10,794 nucleotides of DNA from Cephalothrix simula (GCA_035591015.1 JAXIUW010215619.1:1-10794), one strand, 5' to 3'. Counted from the first letter of the stretch, positions 1 to 7,233 are shown. Numbers and translations are program-made. The notes: generated by a model not told the origin, from the letters alone.

Positions 1-1260
1 TGTAAAACGCAACGTGTAATGCACGTCGTGTATCCACGCATTAGAGAATACATGTACGTTAAAATGCGACACACTTAATATCTGCAATTCGCGTATCTGC
101 ATATTGGAGAAAACACAAATACGCAAGACGCCCCCTGCGTAGTTGGGTAGCCGTAAGTTGCAGGGATCAAGGCCTAGTGTGTCCTAAAGTTGCGTATTTT
201 GCATGTTACGTATCTAAGTCGTAAAATTTGACCAAGGCGTATCCCCATGTTACGCGTTCACGTATACGCGACTTGCAGATACGAATACGCGATTCGCGGC
301 TAGATTGTGTATATGTACATTTAGGATTGGTCAAATATTACAACTTACGAATATGTGACTTGACTTGAGTCACGTATTCTAAAGCATACAAGATTACAAC
401 AGATACGCGACTCTCCACTTTCGGTCATTTTTCGGTCTGTCCAAATTTTTAAAATTTAGTAAAGAACATGCGTTTACCGTACGCGATTTGCAAATACTCG
501 AGTCGCATGTCTGCGAGGTACGTATTCGCATGCTGCATATCCATATACTGTAAAATTTGACAAATCTGCAAGTCCCGAGTCGCTTATCCGCATACATGTA
601 TTAAAAGGAATACCCGACTTACATATCCGCAAGTCAAGTATTCGCGTATAGCGTGTCCGTAATTTTTATAATTGACCTAGAACTTTGTTAATCTGCAAGT
701 CCCAAGTCACGTATCTGCGTGTTGCCTATCCATAAATTGTAAAATTTAATGACCAAGCCTAGATATATCCATATCTCCACAAGTCGCAGCGATCAGCCTG
801 ATCTCTGTACCGGTTTTCGTAGTAAGCAGGGACACAGTGGTACGGGGAAACACCGCTTCCAAGGCCCGTATCCGTTAGCCGCAACTCGCGAATCTGAATA
901 TTAGAGAATAGGAAAATACGCGACGTACGCGTATTAGCACATTTTTATCCATTAGTTGTAAAATTTAACAAGGCCTAGATGTATATCCGCAAGTAACCAA
1001 CCTGTGAATACGCGATTGGCGTATCCGCAAGTGGCGTATCCCTAAGTTGGTAAAATTTGACCAAACCTAGATATATATGGAGTCGCGAAACCGCATTATA
1101 GAGAATATGCGACTCGTATTCGCAGGTTGCACATGTTGTGTATTTCGTAATTCCATTTTAGATAATACGCAGATACGCTATATCTGCAAGTTACATATCC
1201 GCAATTTCATTCGCTACTTGCGGATATGCGAAATGCGATACGCGATTTTGTAGTCCGCCA
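1..1260. repeat. Degenerate CpG-rich tandem satellite
   Basis: The stretch is built from diverged copies of short blocks. One reads roughly TAAAATTTGACCAAGCCTAG (near 221, 551, 741, 957 and 1050), usually followed by TATATCCGCAAGT. Another is ATTAGAGAATA (near 41, 900 and 1094). Many variants of CGTATCCGCAAGTCGCGTAT fill the space between. Gaps between the first blocks are about 330, 190, 217 and 93 bases, which suggests a unit near 95-110 bp with losses. CpG is plentiful here and rare in the following AT-rich DNA. The 67-codon minus-strand open frame at 394-597 lies wholly in the repeat and is not a gene. If the exon at 1304 is real, this array sits in the intron just upstream of it. Confidence 0.8.
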
Positions 1261-1303
1261 ATTACCGGTAATCTGCAAATATATTTTGATAATTTATTTT
1301 TAG

Positions 1304-1383
1304 GAGGTCCTTCTTTCAAAACAATCTCCAGCTTTTCAATACAGTAGTCATGTTTCATTGCAAGCACCGAGTGGACACATGTG
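1304..1383 (+). CDS. Candidate internal exon 1 of an unrecognised spliced gene
   Basis: An 80-nt segment lies between a good acceptor (TTTATTTTTAG ending at 1303) and a good donor (GTAAGC at 1384). Read from its first base it is open for 26 codons plus two bases: it begins EVLLSKQSPAFQYSS and ends SLQAPSGHM, and the split codon becomes Trp when joined to the segment at 1921. A second forward frame is also open across the exon, so the frame is chosen mainly because it joins in phase to the next candidate. A 73-codon open frame on the minus strand (1191-1412) competes, but it has no clear splice sites and runs into the satellite. No family was recognised. The start of the protein would be left of the window. 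Confidence 0.4.
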
Positions 1384-1920
1384 GTAAGCAACTTTATTTC
1401 CACCATTATCATGCCAGGGGCTTCATATTGGGCTAATAGAATTTCGACGATTTCAGATTAGATCCCGGAACTTATATCCAGATTACCTCTAGTCGTTTTC
1501 TTTGTTCCTCAAAAAAATTAACATTGTTCTGTAAAGCTCACGGCATGTACCTGTTTTAACAAAACCACTTTATTCCTTCTTTTTAGGGGTACCTTTAAAA
1601 TGGAAAAACAGGACGGTTCACATTTTGAGTGTAGAATTCCCCCATTTTGTTTAGAAAGTAAACAGGATAATAGTGACAGCAGTTTTCCTCATACATTTGT
1701 ATAGCTGTATTTTTTAAAGATATAAAGTGCTGTGATGATTTTCGTGTTTTATATGCTGTTAATCAGCTCGAGGAGTAATTCATATTTTTGATTATGTTCT
1801 CCTTTGGTGAGTATGTGTGGCTCAGTCTGTAATTTTTTCTAAACTACAATTTTTGTTTTAATTTTAATTTTTTGCGTTATACTTGTTTGTATACAATCTT
1901 TATTTTTCAATGCATTTAAG
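1384..1920 (+). other. AT-rich putative intron, no gene seen
   Basis: This stretch starts with GTAAGC and ends with a T-rich tract and TTTAAG. It is rich in T runs, especially from 1830 to 1920. No coding frame, RNA gene or clear repeat was found. Its role as an intron is inferred from the flanking exon candidates. Confidence 0.35.
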
Positions 1921-2036
1921 GACCTTCAGAAGTTTTCAAACACTTGTACAGAGTATGAAAAACACATCCCAAGAGGTTAGGGACTTAGAAAAAATTAGCT
2001 TTTTTGTATTAGACATGGCGAGACGGGGAAATTCCG
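1921..2036 (+). CDS. Candidate internal exon 2 of an unrecognised spliced gene
   Basis: This 116-nt segment follows a T-rich tract ending in TTTAAG and stops at a strong donor (CCG/GTAAGC at 2037). Taking one base from the previous exon, 38 codons stay open with one base left over. The peptide begins TFRSFQTLVQSMKNTSQEVR and continues with a charged then hydrophobic stretch ending in LDMARRGNS. The mix of charged, amphipathic and hydrophobic residues looks like a helical folded protein, unlike the low-complexity translations around it. Phase in (1) and phase out (1) fit the candidates on both sides. A shorter version ending at 1975 (donor GTTAGG) is possible but weaker. Family unknown; the helical character is an inference. 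Confidence 0.45.
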
Positions 2037-2764
2037 GTAAGCTCTTCCCGTACTCATAACCTAAAACAGTTGACAATAAAATTATTTAAAATATCTGCCT
2101 CGCGTTACAAAAGGCAAGCCACCTTTATATTTAATTACAGTTTGTTTAATAAAACTTTTTGATCTGTTTTAAACTTTATAGCGGGAAGGCAGCTCGCAGT
2201 CGTTAGAGAAGCTAAAGTATTACGCTAACTTAACTTATTTTTGACCGTAGGAAAAATGATTTCCTTGTTCGTTTACTAGAGTAATATTTGACTGTAGGAA
2301 AACAATTGGAGCAATTTAATTATTGCATACCATATTTTTTACGAATAACAACGAGCGAACAAGAAATTCATATCATATTAAAAAGGTGTTACCTTTATTT
2401 AGAAGACTCAATTTTGCATTTTATGAAGCTGGAAAGGACGCGTTAATGAGCATACCTATTTTGCAATAGAAGCACAATACAAACGGAGAAAGTCGTGCCT
2501 CGTGCCTGTATATAATTACAGCATTGGTCTGGAGTGTGCTCATTATTACTCTTTTATAAGACGAATCATTTGCTAATTGACTCGACTCAAGTTTATTTAA
2601 ATTAATGTAAGATTATATATTTGCATAACTTGTAAATAGTGTAAAAATTCTGTGAGTGTAAATAGATAGTTGAAGAATGGGGAATTTAATTAATGTGAGT
2701 TTTTTTGTTTTAAAACTGAGGACCTCTTTACTTAGAAATTATTGTTTTGATTTTTTATTTCAAG
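2037..2764 (+). other. Putative intron with small direct and inverted repeats
   Basis: The stretch runs from GTAAGC to TTTTTTATTTCAAG. Inside are two diverged direct copies of TTTGACCGTAGGAAAA (2236-2256 and 2282-2302) and an inverted pair, ATTTCCTTGTTCG at 2259-2271 against CGAACAAGAAAT at 2356-2367. A possible mini-intron (GTGAGT at 2695 to 2764) is also visible. No convincing coding sequence was found in the rest. Confidence 0.35.
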
Positions 2765-2841
2765 GTTCACTAAAAAGCCCGGTGAATAGGCTTGAGAATG
2801 GCTTTTTACTTTTGAATCATTTTATCAAGAATCCACTATTT
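2765..2841 (+). CDS. Candidate internal exon 3 of an unrecognised spliced gene
   Basis: A strong acceptor (GATTTTTTATTTCAAG, ending at 2764) precedes 77 nt that close at a GTAAGA donor at 2842. Two bases complete the codon left by the 1921-2036 segment (giving Gly), then 25 codons follow, beginning SLKSPVNRLENGF and ending in LLLNHFIKNPLF, and the segment leaves in phase 0. The same frame stays open into the putative intron to a TGA at 2869-2871, so a terminal exon is a possible alternative. The open frame that begins at ATG 2677 is less likely to be used, because a GTGAGT donor lies six codons after that ATG. The protein is not recognised. Confidence 0.4.
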
Positions 2842-2884
2842 GTAAGACAAATTTACATGTATCTAATTTGAATTTGATAAATGC

Positions 2885-2960
2885 TATTATCAACGGTTTT
2901 GCTTTTAGTGTAGTATTTAGTGATTTTTCTTGGATAACAATGAGAAACCGTTGAATAATA
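2885..2960. repeat. Inverted repeat with ~15-bp arms
   Basis: TATTATCAACGGTTT (2885-2899) is nearly the exact reverse complement of AAACCGTTGAATAATA (2945-2960); one extra base is the only difference. The 45-base loop is AT-rich. It abuts a second hairpin at 2965-3032, so the two may be parts of one fold-back element. Confidence 0.65.
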
Positions 2961-2964
2961 ACGT

Positions 2965-3032
2965 TATTGCATGTTTTTTCGTGAAATACGATCAGTTACT
3001 CTTTCGTATTTCACTCAAAAAAGTGTGCAATA
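2965..3032. repeat. Strong hairpin with 27-29 bp arms
   Basis: The left arm (2965-2991) starts TATTGCATG and ends GTGAAATACGA. The right arm (3004-3032) reads the same on the other strand, with a few mismatches and two extra bases. The loop is only 12 bases. The 11-bp inner stem GTGAAATACGA is nearly perfect. It may be a small fold-back transposable element or a structured intronic RNA. Confidence 0.7.
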
Positions 3033-3499
3033 AAATATTTCTATTACCTTATCTTGAAATAGATACTGACATGACTGATTTTATTAATTAATTAATTGAA
3101 ATTATATAAGACAAGTAAATCGATGTATTAAGGCTGTTCTAGAGTCACCATTTCGCCAGCGATCAGATATGAGAGCGCAGGAACCGTAACAGTTTTATTC
3201 AATACATTAGAGCGAATATGGGGCGATAAAACCCACATCCAACTGTGAAATGAGCCATAAAGGGTATATTGCATTTTCTGCACTTGATAAAGTCAAATAA
3301 AGACGAAAATTTGTGCTAGTGAGCCCGAGTCAGTGGTTTAGGCCTTTCGCCTATAGATATCTCTCTCTATCTCTCTCTCTATACAATTCACTCATCTGCG
3401 ACTCGTGAATCATAAAACCACTGGTGCGAAATAACGATTTTTATAGCTCTTTTACCAGAGGGTATTGGGTATAATTGACTTAGATATTTTGTTTTACAT
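3033..3499. other. Non-coding stretch with a small microsatellite
   Basis: No convincing exon was found. It contains a TTAA run near 3080-3098 and a TC/TCTA microsatellite at about 3357-3383. A short inverted pair, CAGTGGTTTA near 3331 and TAAAACCACTGG near 3413, brackets the microsatellite. An acceptor-like TCTTTTACCAG ends at 3458, but no matching donor was found. Confidence 0.5.
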
Positions 3500-3796
3500 C
3501 CGGGGACTCACTTAGATTAATACTGATAGGCCTGCTGATAGGGATGTACCTTACCGCTCTGATTTCTAAGATTGACCCGAATCTACTCCAAAAATCTTGA
3601 ACGCCGAACTTTTCGGTCATCAAATAGCCTAAAAAACCCGAAATTACTGTTTTTTTATCATAATATATGAGTAAAAGTTACTCATCCGAACAAAAAATAG
3701 TTATCTTAATTTACTTTTCGGTTATTTCTCATGAAAAAGGGCCCCAAATGAGCGGTACATGTTATCCACACAATGTACTAAGTGAGTCCCCCGGGG
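3500..3796. mobile_element. Non-autonomous DNA transposon-like element with TIRs (MITE-like)
   Basis: The 14-base sequence GGGGACTCACTTAG at 3502-3515 is repeated exactly inverted at 3778-3791 (CTAAGTGAGTCCCC), with C/G-rich continuation on both outer sides. Weaker inverted similarity extends inward: GGGATGTACCTTACCGCTCTGATTT on the left resembles the reverse complement of the region near 3740-3770. The interior has no open frame, as expected for a non-autonomous element. I could not define a target-site duplication or assign a family. It lies in the putative intron between the exon candidates at 2765 and 5265. Confidence 0.6.
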
Positions 3797-4166
3797 TTTT
3801 AAATTTTTAGTACAATATTGAATGGAACTGGGTTTTATTTGTAGTTTTATTTCATGTGGATTATCTTTTTGTTGAACCGAATTTATGGGGTCAATCTTAA
3901 AAAATATAAAGATATTTTTATTGAAGTTTTTGGTCTATGTGTATTTAATGTCACTTCCAAGCGGTCATCCGTCACAAATGTGTTTCTTCTATGTGTTATG
4001 GGATTATGATAAGAAAAACATATATACTTTTTTGATAACGACGTGAGAAAGTGGATTAAATTATTCACAATATTTAGTGTCAATATAAATTCAATTAAAT
4101 AAGTGATTTTACTGTCATTTTAATACTTTTTAATACTTTGTAACTGACATTGATTCGCTTATCAAA
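3797..4166. other. AT-rich DNA, no feature recognised
   Basis: No coding frame, strong repeat or RNA gene is visible. The 66-codon minus-strand open frame at 3883-4083 has low-complexity composition and no splice-site support. From about 4105 to 4166 no AG occurs, so the segment starting at 4167 has no upstream acceptor and would have to begin a transcript. Confidence 0.4.
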
Positions 4167-4323
4167 ATGCCGCCACCTGGAAAGTTTCCATCTTTCAAAG
4201 TCGCTGTCATGTTTGCAATTATGCACCAAAAAGAAGTTGAAAAACAAGAGTTAAAGTTGAAAAGGATGGCTCCTATTATTGGGGGATTTTCACCGAAAAA
4301 GGACTTAAAACTTAACATGCATG
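4167..4323 (+). CDS. Candidate first coding exon of an unrecognised protein
   Basis: ATG at 4167 in a favourable context (A at -3, ATCAAAATGC) opens 52 codons plus one base, ending at a consensus-quality donor, ATG/GTAAGT, at 4324. The peptide starts MPPPGKFPSFKVAVMFAIMH, continues with a Lys/Glu-rich helix-like part (QKEVEKQELKLKR), and then has APIIGGFSPKKDLKLNMH. The frame is open upstream to a TAA near 4132, with no AG to act as acceptor there. An internal acceptor after GGAAAG at 4185 would make it a phase-0 internal exon. It leaves in phase 1, matching the acceptor at 4748 and also one at 4454, where it would stop after 12 codons. The 62-codon minus-strand frame at 4130-4318 is its shadow. 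Function unknown. Confidence 0.4.
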
Positions 4324-4748
4324 GTAAGTTTCTGCATCTTTATTAGTTTTTAATCGTTTATTTATATTACTTGTTACACGTTTTAAAAATATTTATAAAA
4401 GGCCCACAATGTATGTGTAGCAAAATATATTTACGTCTTAGAAATTTTTTTTAGAAAAAGTCCCACCCCTAATTTTTAACTTGAATCATTAACCTATATT
4501 CCTTATATTTTATTCTCAAATCTCAAAGCTTAAAAAAAGTACAATTTTAGATTGAAAATAATTTCATAACCCATGTTGTCACCTTTTTATAAATCACTCT
4601 TAGAATTTATATTTATTTTTGTATAAATCGTTGGTTCACAATATCTATCTTTTAGAATATTTATGAGAATATTCATCATTCTCATATTCAAAGAATGGAA
4701 GAATAAAAAAATTCTCGGTAAAAAGCTGAAATTTTCTCACAAATGCAG
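4324..4748 (+). other. AT-rich putative intron with a short inverted repeat
   Basis: This stretch runs from GTAAGTTTCTG to TTTTCTCACAAATGCAG. A T-run acceptor ends at 4454. An imperfect inverted pair, GAATATTTATGAGAAT against ATTCTCATATTC, lies at about 4656-4690. No coding frame was found. Confidence 0.35.
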
Positions 4749-4814
4749 ACCCAAATGTTTGTAAAACATATTTACTGACAAAGTTCAACGGTACTTTCCA
4801 CAAAATTATGGCAG
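4749..4814 (+). CDS. Candidate short internal exon, in phase with 4167-4323
   Basis: A good acceptor (GAAATTTTCTCACAAATGCAG ending at 4748) precedes 66 nt that are open when joined to the phase-1 segment ending at 4323. The split codon becomes Asp, then 21 codons follow, beginning PNVCKTYLLTKFNGTFHKIM. The donor GCAG/GTTGTC at 4815 is only fair. If it is not used, the frame stays open to a TAA near 4860. It leaves in phase 1 again, which does not match the phase-0 exon candidate at 5265. It could be read into the alternative frame at 5568, which stops at 5691-5693. Protein unknown; the exon call rests on splice signals and composition only. Confidence 0.3.
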
Positions 4815-4921
4815 GTTGTCTACTAAAAAAAAATATTTCTAGGCATTAAAATTTTTTAAAATTTAATAACCGACTTCGTTTTGCCCCCTGGACTTTGATT
4901 TTTGTCTATCGGCACAAAGAC

Positions 4922-5065
4922 TAACGTACTGACCTGTTAACGTGCAATCAGGAGCGGGCATTCCCCCTCCGTACGGTTCATGCATTTTCATTTAGGCTTT
5001 ATTGCTATTTAGCCCGTTTACTCGTAAATCATTTCATTATAATTTTATTTTCATTTTCAATTTAT
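4922..5065. repeat. Dispersed repeat, copy 1
   Basis: It starts TAACGTACTGACCTG and includes GTTAACGTGCAATCAG, a GC-richer block with the palindrome CCGTACGG, and an AT-rich tail with TAAATCATTTCATTAT. The whole stretch is repeated in the same orientation at 6375-6518 with scattered substitutions. The first 65 bases are the best conserved. It has no open frame and no polymerase III box I can identify. The family is not recognised. Confidence 0.75.
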
Positions 5066-5264
5066 TTGTAGTATTTTTAGAAGTTTTTATATATTTGTCT
5101 TTCACTAAAAATAATATTTCTACTAATAACATCATGATATGATTTTAATTTTCCGCGTCCTCGTTTTGATACTAATTCTCACATGAATTTTGTTGTTCTC
5201 GGATTTTCTCAAAATCTCACACCGGCAACAAATCCTCACATCTCATCAAATCCGACCACTAAAG

Positions 5265-5372
5265 TTGTTTCACTATGCACATGTAGTTAACAGATCATTG
5301 GAGAGGGGACAGACATATCATGCTGTTAAAATTATACATATGATTATAGAGTTATTTCATGATATGCATTAT
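5265..5372 (+). CDS. Candidate internal exon 4 of an unrecognised spliced gene
   Basis: The acceptor at 5264 (CCGACCACTAAAG) follows almost 180 bases without an AG and a C/T-rich run (ATCCTCACATCTCATC), a good exclusion zone. The segment has exactly 36 open codons, phase 0 in and 0 out, and ends at a GTATGA donor at 5373. The peptide begins LFHYAHVVNRSLERGQTYHA and continues as a helix-like VKIIHMIIELFHDMHY. Phase 0 matches the end of the candidate at 2841 and the start of the one at 5568. The intron from 2842 would be 2.4 kb. The frame is open upstream of the acceptor too (from about 5190), so the exact boundary is uncertain. Family unknown. Confidence 0.4.
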
Positions 5373-5567
5373 GTATGATTATTTTTGCATTGTTCGGTCA
5401 TTATATCAAACTGGTCACCTGATTCATTGATTTTCTATGGAAATCTCTTTTACAATTATAAGCATCACTAATCCAAATTTTGGTAACCATTTAGTAGCGC
5501 ATTTTAGTGTTAGTAGGTCTAAAGTATAACGGTACATTTTAAAGTTGGATTTAAAATGTTACCTCAG

Positions 5568-5700
5568 CCTCACACCAAGGTACACATTTGTACCTTGGAC
5601 CCAGTGAGTTTGGTTGGAACTCCCACTATGTGGAGAGAATGGACAAAATTTTCATTGATGTCAGATTTTTCAAGATCTTTAATTCAGTCTGATAAACCAG
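5568..5700 (+). CDS. Candidate internal exon 5 of an unrecognised spliced gene
   Basis: The segment runs from the acceptor at 5567 (TTACCTCAG; an alternative is CACCAAG at 5580) to a strong donor, CCAG/GTATGT, at 5701. In phase 0 it is open for 44 codons plus one base, and the open frame ends exactly at the donor, which favours this reading. The peptide includes KVHICTLDPVSLVGTPTMW, REWTKFSLMSDFSRS and LIQSDKP. A second frame is also open, with HLYLGPSEFGWNSHYVERM, and stops at TGA 5691-5693. That frame would fit the phase of the 4749-4814 segment, so a different terminal exon is possible. A perfect 9-bp hairpin sits at 5575-5598. No domain recognised. Confidence 0.38.
5575..5598. repeat. Perfect 9-bp hairpin
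   Basis: CCAAGGTAC and GTACCTTGG are perfect inverted copies around the six-base loop ACATTT. It overlaps the start of the exon candidate at 5568 and would also suit the start of a small repeat element, so its meaning is unclear. Confidence 0.6.
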
Positions 5701-5744
5701 GTATGTAGCATTGATGTTTTGAAATATGAAGACTTAGATTTTAG

Positions 5745-5869
5745 GTTTTCAGTTCTTTGAACCCCGAACAGAAACTGCTCTTTTAGCTTTGTCCTTCAAA
5801 GTTCTAGGTTTGGGTCCAAATTTTTCAAAGTCAGATGCATTTATACTACCTAGACGGCTAGGAGCCTAA
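5745..5869 (+). CDS. Candidate terminal exon 6 with stop codon
   Basis: The acceptor GACTTAGATTTTAG (ending at 5744) is followed by 2 bases that complete a Gly codon with the base left at 5700. Then 40 codons run to TAA at 5867-5869, beginning FQFFEPRTETALLALSFKVL and ending DAFILPRRLGA. A polyadenylation signal (AATAAA, 5891) lies 21 bases after the stop. The weak point is the intron, 5701-5744, which would be only 44 nt, very short for an animal. Reading straight through fails, because the frame meets TAG at 5705-5707. An acceptor at 5752 would force an immediate stop. Alternatively this stretch is the end of a retroposon, because TTAC repeats follow AATAAA. Confidence 0.33.
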
Positions 5870-5890
5870 TGTAAATTTTTTCAGTCTTTA

Positions 5891-5911
5891 AATAAAGCAT
5901 TACTTACTTAC
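5891..5911 (+). promoter_or_regulatory. AATAAA polyadenylation signal and TTAC-repeat tail
   Basis: AATAAA at 5891-5896 is followed by GCAT and three TTAC units, just downstream of the TAA at 5867-5869. It is either the polyadenylation signal of the candidate gene or the 3' tail of a LINE/SINE-type retroposon, since short tetranucleotide tails are typical of some of these. It abuts the palindrome starting at 5912. Confidence 0.45.
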
Positions 5912-6164
5912 CTAATTCCTGTTGATATTATGATAGTTAGAAAAATAATGTATATCTTTGGAACTTTATTTTATCAAGACGACTTTAAAAGCATGGTAAT
6001 TTAGTATTGCGAAGGACTTCCCTTTACGCCAAAAGTCTCATTTTGTTGAAATGGAACGTCCTTCACAGTACAAAATTAACCTATATCTTCAAAGTCATCC
6101 TGATGAAATAAAGACCAGAAGATATTTTTTTCAAAGAAACCATCATATTGTCAACAAGAATTAG
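5912..6164. mobile_element. ~253-bp fold-back (palindromic) element
   Basis: The left arm (5912-6027) and the reverse complement of the right arm (6048-6164) align along almost their whole length, with only small gaps. Matching landmarks, outer to inner, are CTAATTCCTGTTGA/CTAATTCTTGTTGA, ATATGATGG-type blocks, CTTTATTTTATCAAGACGAC/CTTTATTTCATCAGGATGAC, and GTATTGCGAAGGAC/GTACTGTGAAGGAC. Roughly three quarters of positions agree by eye. The 20-base centre also has an inverted CAAAA/TTTTG pair, so nearly the whole unit is a palindrome. TA dinucleotides sit symmetrically at both ends, which would fit a Tc1/mariner-type insertion, but no longer target duplication is seen. It has no open frame. 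A long inverted gene-silencing or microRNA-like hairpin is an alternative. Confidence 0.7.
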
Positions 6165-6374
6165 ATTTTGAAAATTATATATTCAAATCTTGAATTTAAA
6201 GACAAAGTTAAAAGAATAGTTTCTGTTCGAATGTGCGCTTGATGTGTTTAAACTTTTTTTTTTTAATTTCAAGCATTTTAAAAACGCACATGTAAAAAGG
6301 CTCTAAAAACGATTTATGAATAAAGAACATGTTAAAGAGCTGTACAAACAATAAATACGTCATTTTAATTTTAA

Positions 6375-6518
6375 TAACGAACTGACCTGTTAACGTGCAA
6401 TCAGAAGTGGGCGTTCTCCCTCCGTACGGTTCATACATCTTATGCAGGCTTGATTATTATTTACATTGTACTCCGTTAACTTGTAAATCATTTCATTATC
6501 ATTTTCATTTTAAATTCA
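6375..6518. repeat. Dispersed repeat, copy 2
   Basis: This is a direct copy of 4922-5065. TAACGAACTGACCTG, GTTAACGTGCAATCAG, the CCGTACGG palindrome and the AT-rich TAAATCATTTCATTAT part are all conserved in order, with substitutions such as AGAAGTGGGC for AGGAGCGGGC. The minus-strand open frame at 6208-6438 takes its first residues from this repeat and is not a gene. Confidence 0.75.
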
Positions 6519-7233
6519 TGATAATAACTGGCAAATATTGGATTAAAGTTTCTGGTGTCTTAGGCATAGAATAAGCTTATAATGTCTATAATCAGAGGTA
6601 AAATTATGATTGCATAAACCATAGCATATTTTACATGGCCATTTGGCCACCCAGGCCACCTAAAAAGTATCTTTTATTATTGAAAATTTTATTATTGAAA
6701 ATTATTGAAAATTTAATAGGGTTTTTGACTTTTTGGCCACCCAGTGAAGATTTCTTAAAATGAGCTCTGGCATAAACTGTGGTCTATTTCAAGCCTGGAT
6801 TTGATTTCAGGGAGATACATATTTGATACCGAGTTTTAAGATGCTTTTTGATGATCCATTTACCTCTCTCAGGTAACCTTTGATGACGAATAATCAATTA
6901 TTCGATTAGGTTTTGGATTGTCTTACCATTCATTGTCATTTCATAGATCCAACTTGAACACAATAATAATCATGAATATATAAAAGGTATAATACATTCA
7001 TTCACTTTTCCCTATCAAGATTATTCCTTGTTTAATATTTGAGTGAAATTGATTTCTTAAAGCATAATGAAAATAGTTCTAAGCAATAAATTCATGTTAC
7101 ACAATGTATCTTGTCACATAATCCAATGAGCATACCTTCTTTGGGTTGCTCTTCGTGACAATCTGATAATTTTTATCATCATGATATCATGGATGTATTG
7201 TAATGCATAACATTTATATTATTTTTCTGAATA
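6519..7233. other. AT-rich DNA with a small tandem repeat, no gene seen
   Basis: TTTGGCCACCCAG occurs at 6642-6654 and again at 6732-6744. Between them lie three copies of TTATTGAAAATT (about 6677-6714). A short palindrome, CGAATAAT-CA-ATTATTCG, lies near 6888-6905. No coding frame or RNA gene was found in the rest. Confidence 0.5.

Noticed and set aside
394-597. 67-codon minus-strand open frame
   Set aside because: It lies entirely inside the tandem satellite and only translates repeat words.
1191-1412. 73-codon minus-strand open frame
   Set aside because: The part over 1304-1412 is protein-like, but it has no clear splice sites and its C-terminal end is satellite. The + strand exon with good acceptor and donor is preferred, though not proved.
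2677-2871. 64-codon + open frame as a single-exon gene
   Set aside because: A GTGAGT donor and a strong acceptor at 2764 split it, and its 5' half is T-rich. Only the part from 2765 fits the exon chain.
3459-3515. Possible exon after TCTTTTACCAG
   Set aside because: It is open for only 18 codons, has no donor and runs into the TIR element at 3500.
3883-4083. 66-codon minus-strand open frame
   Set aside because: AT-rich, with no splice signals, no recognisable motif and ordinary length for chance.
4130-4318. 62-codon minus-strand open frame
   Set aside because: It is a shadow of the + strand exon candidate at 4167-4323, which has the better start and donor.
6208-6438. 76-codon minus-strand open frame
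   Set aside because: Its start is made by the dispersed repeat, and the rest is Lys/Phe-rich low complexity from AT-rich DNA.
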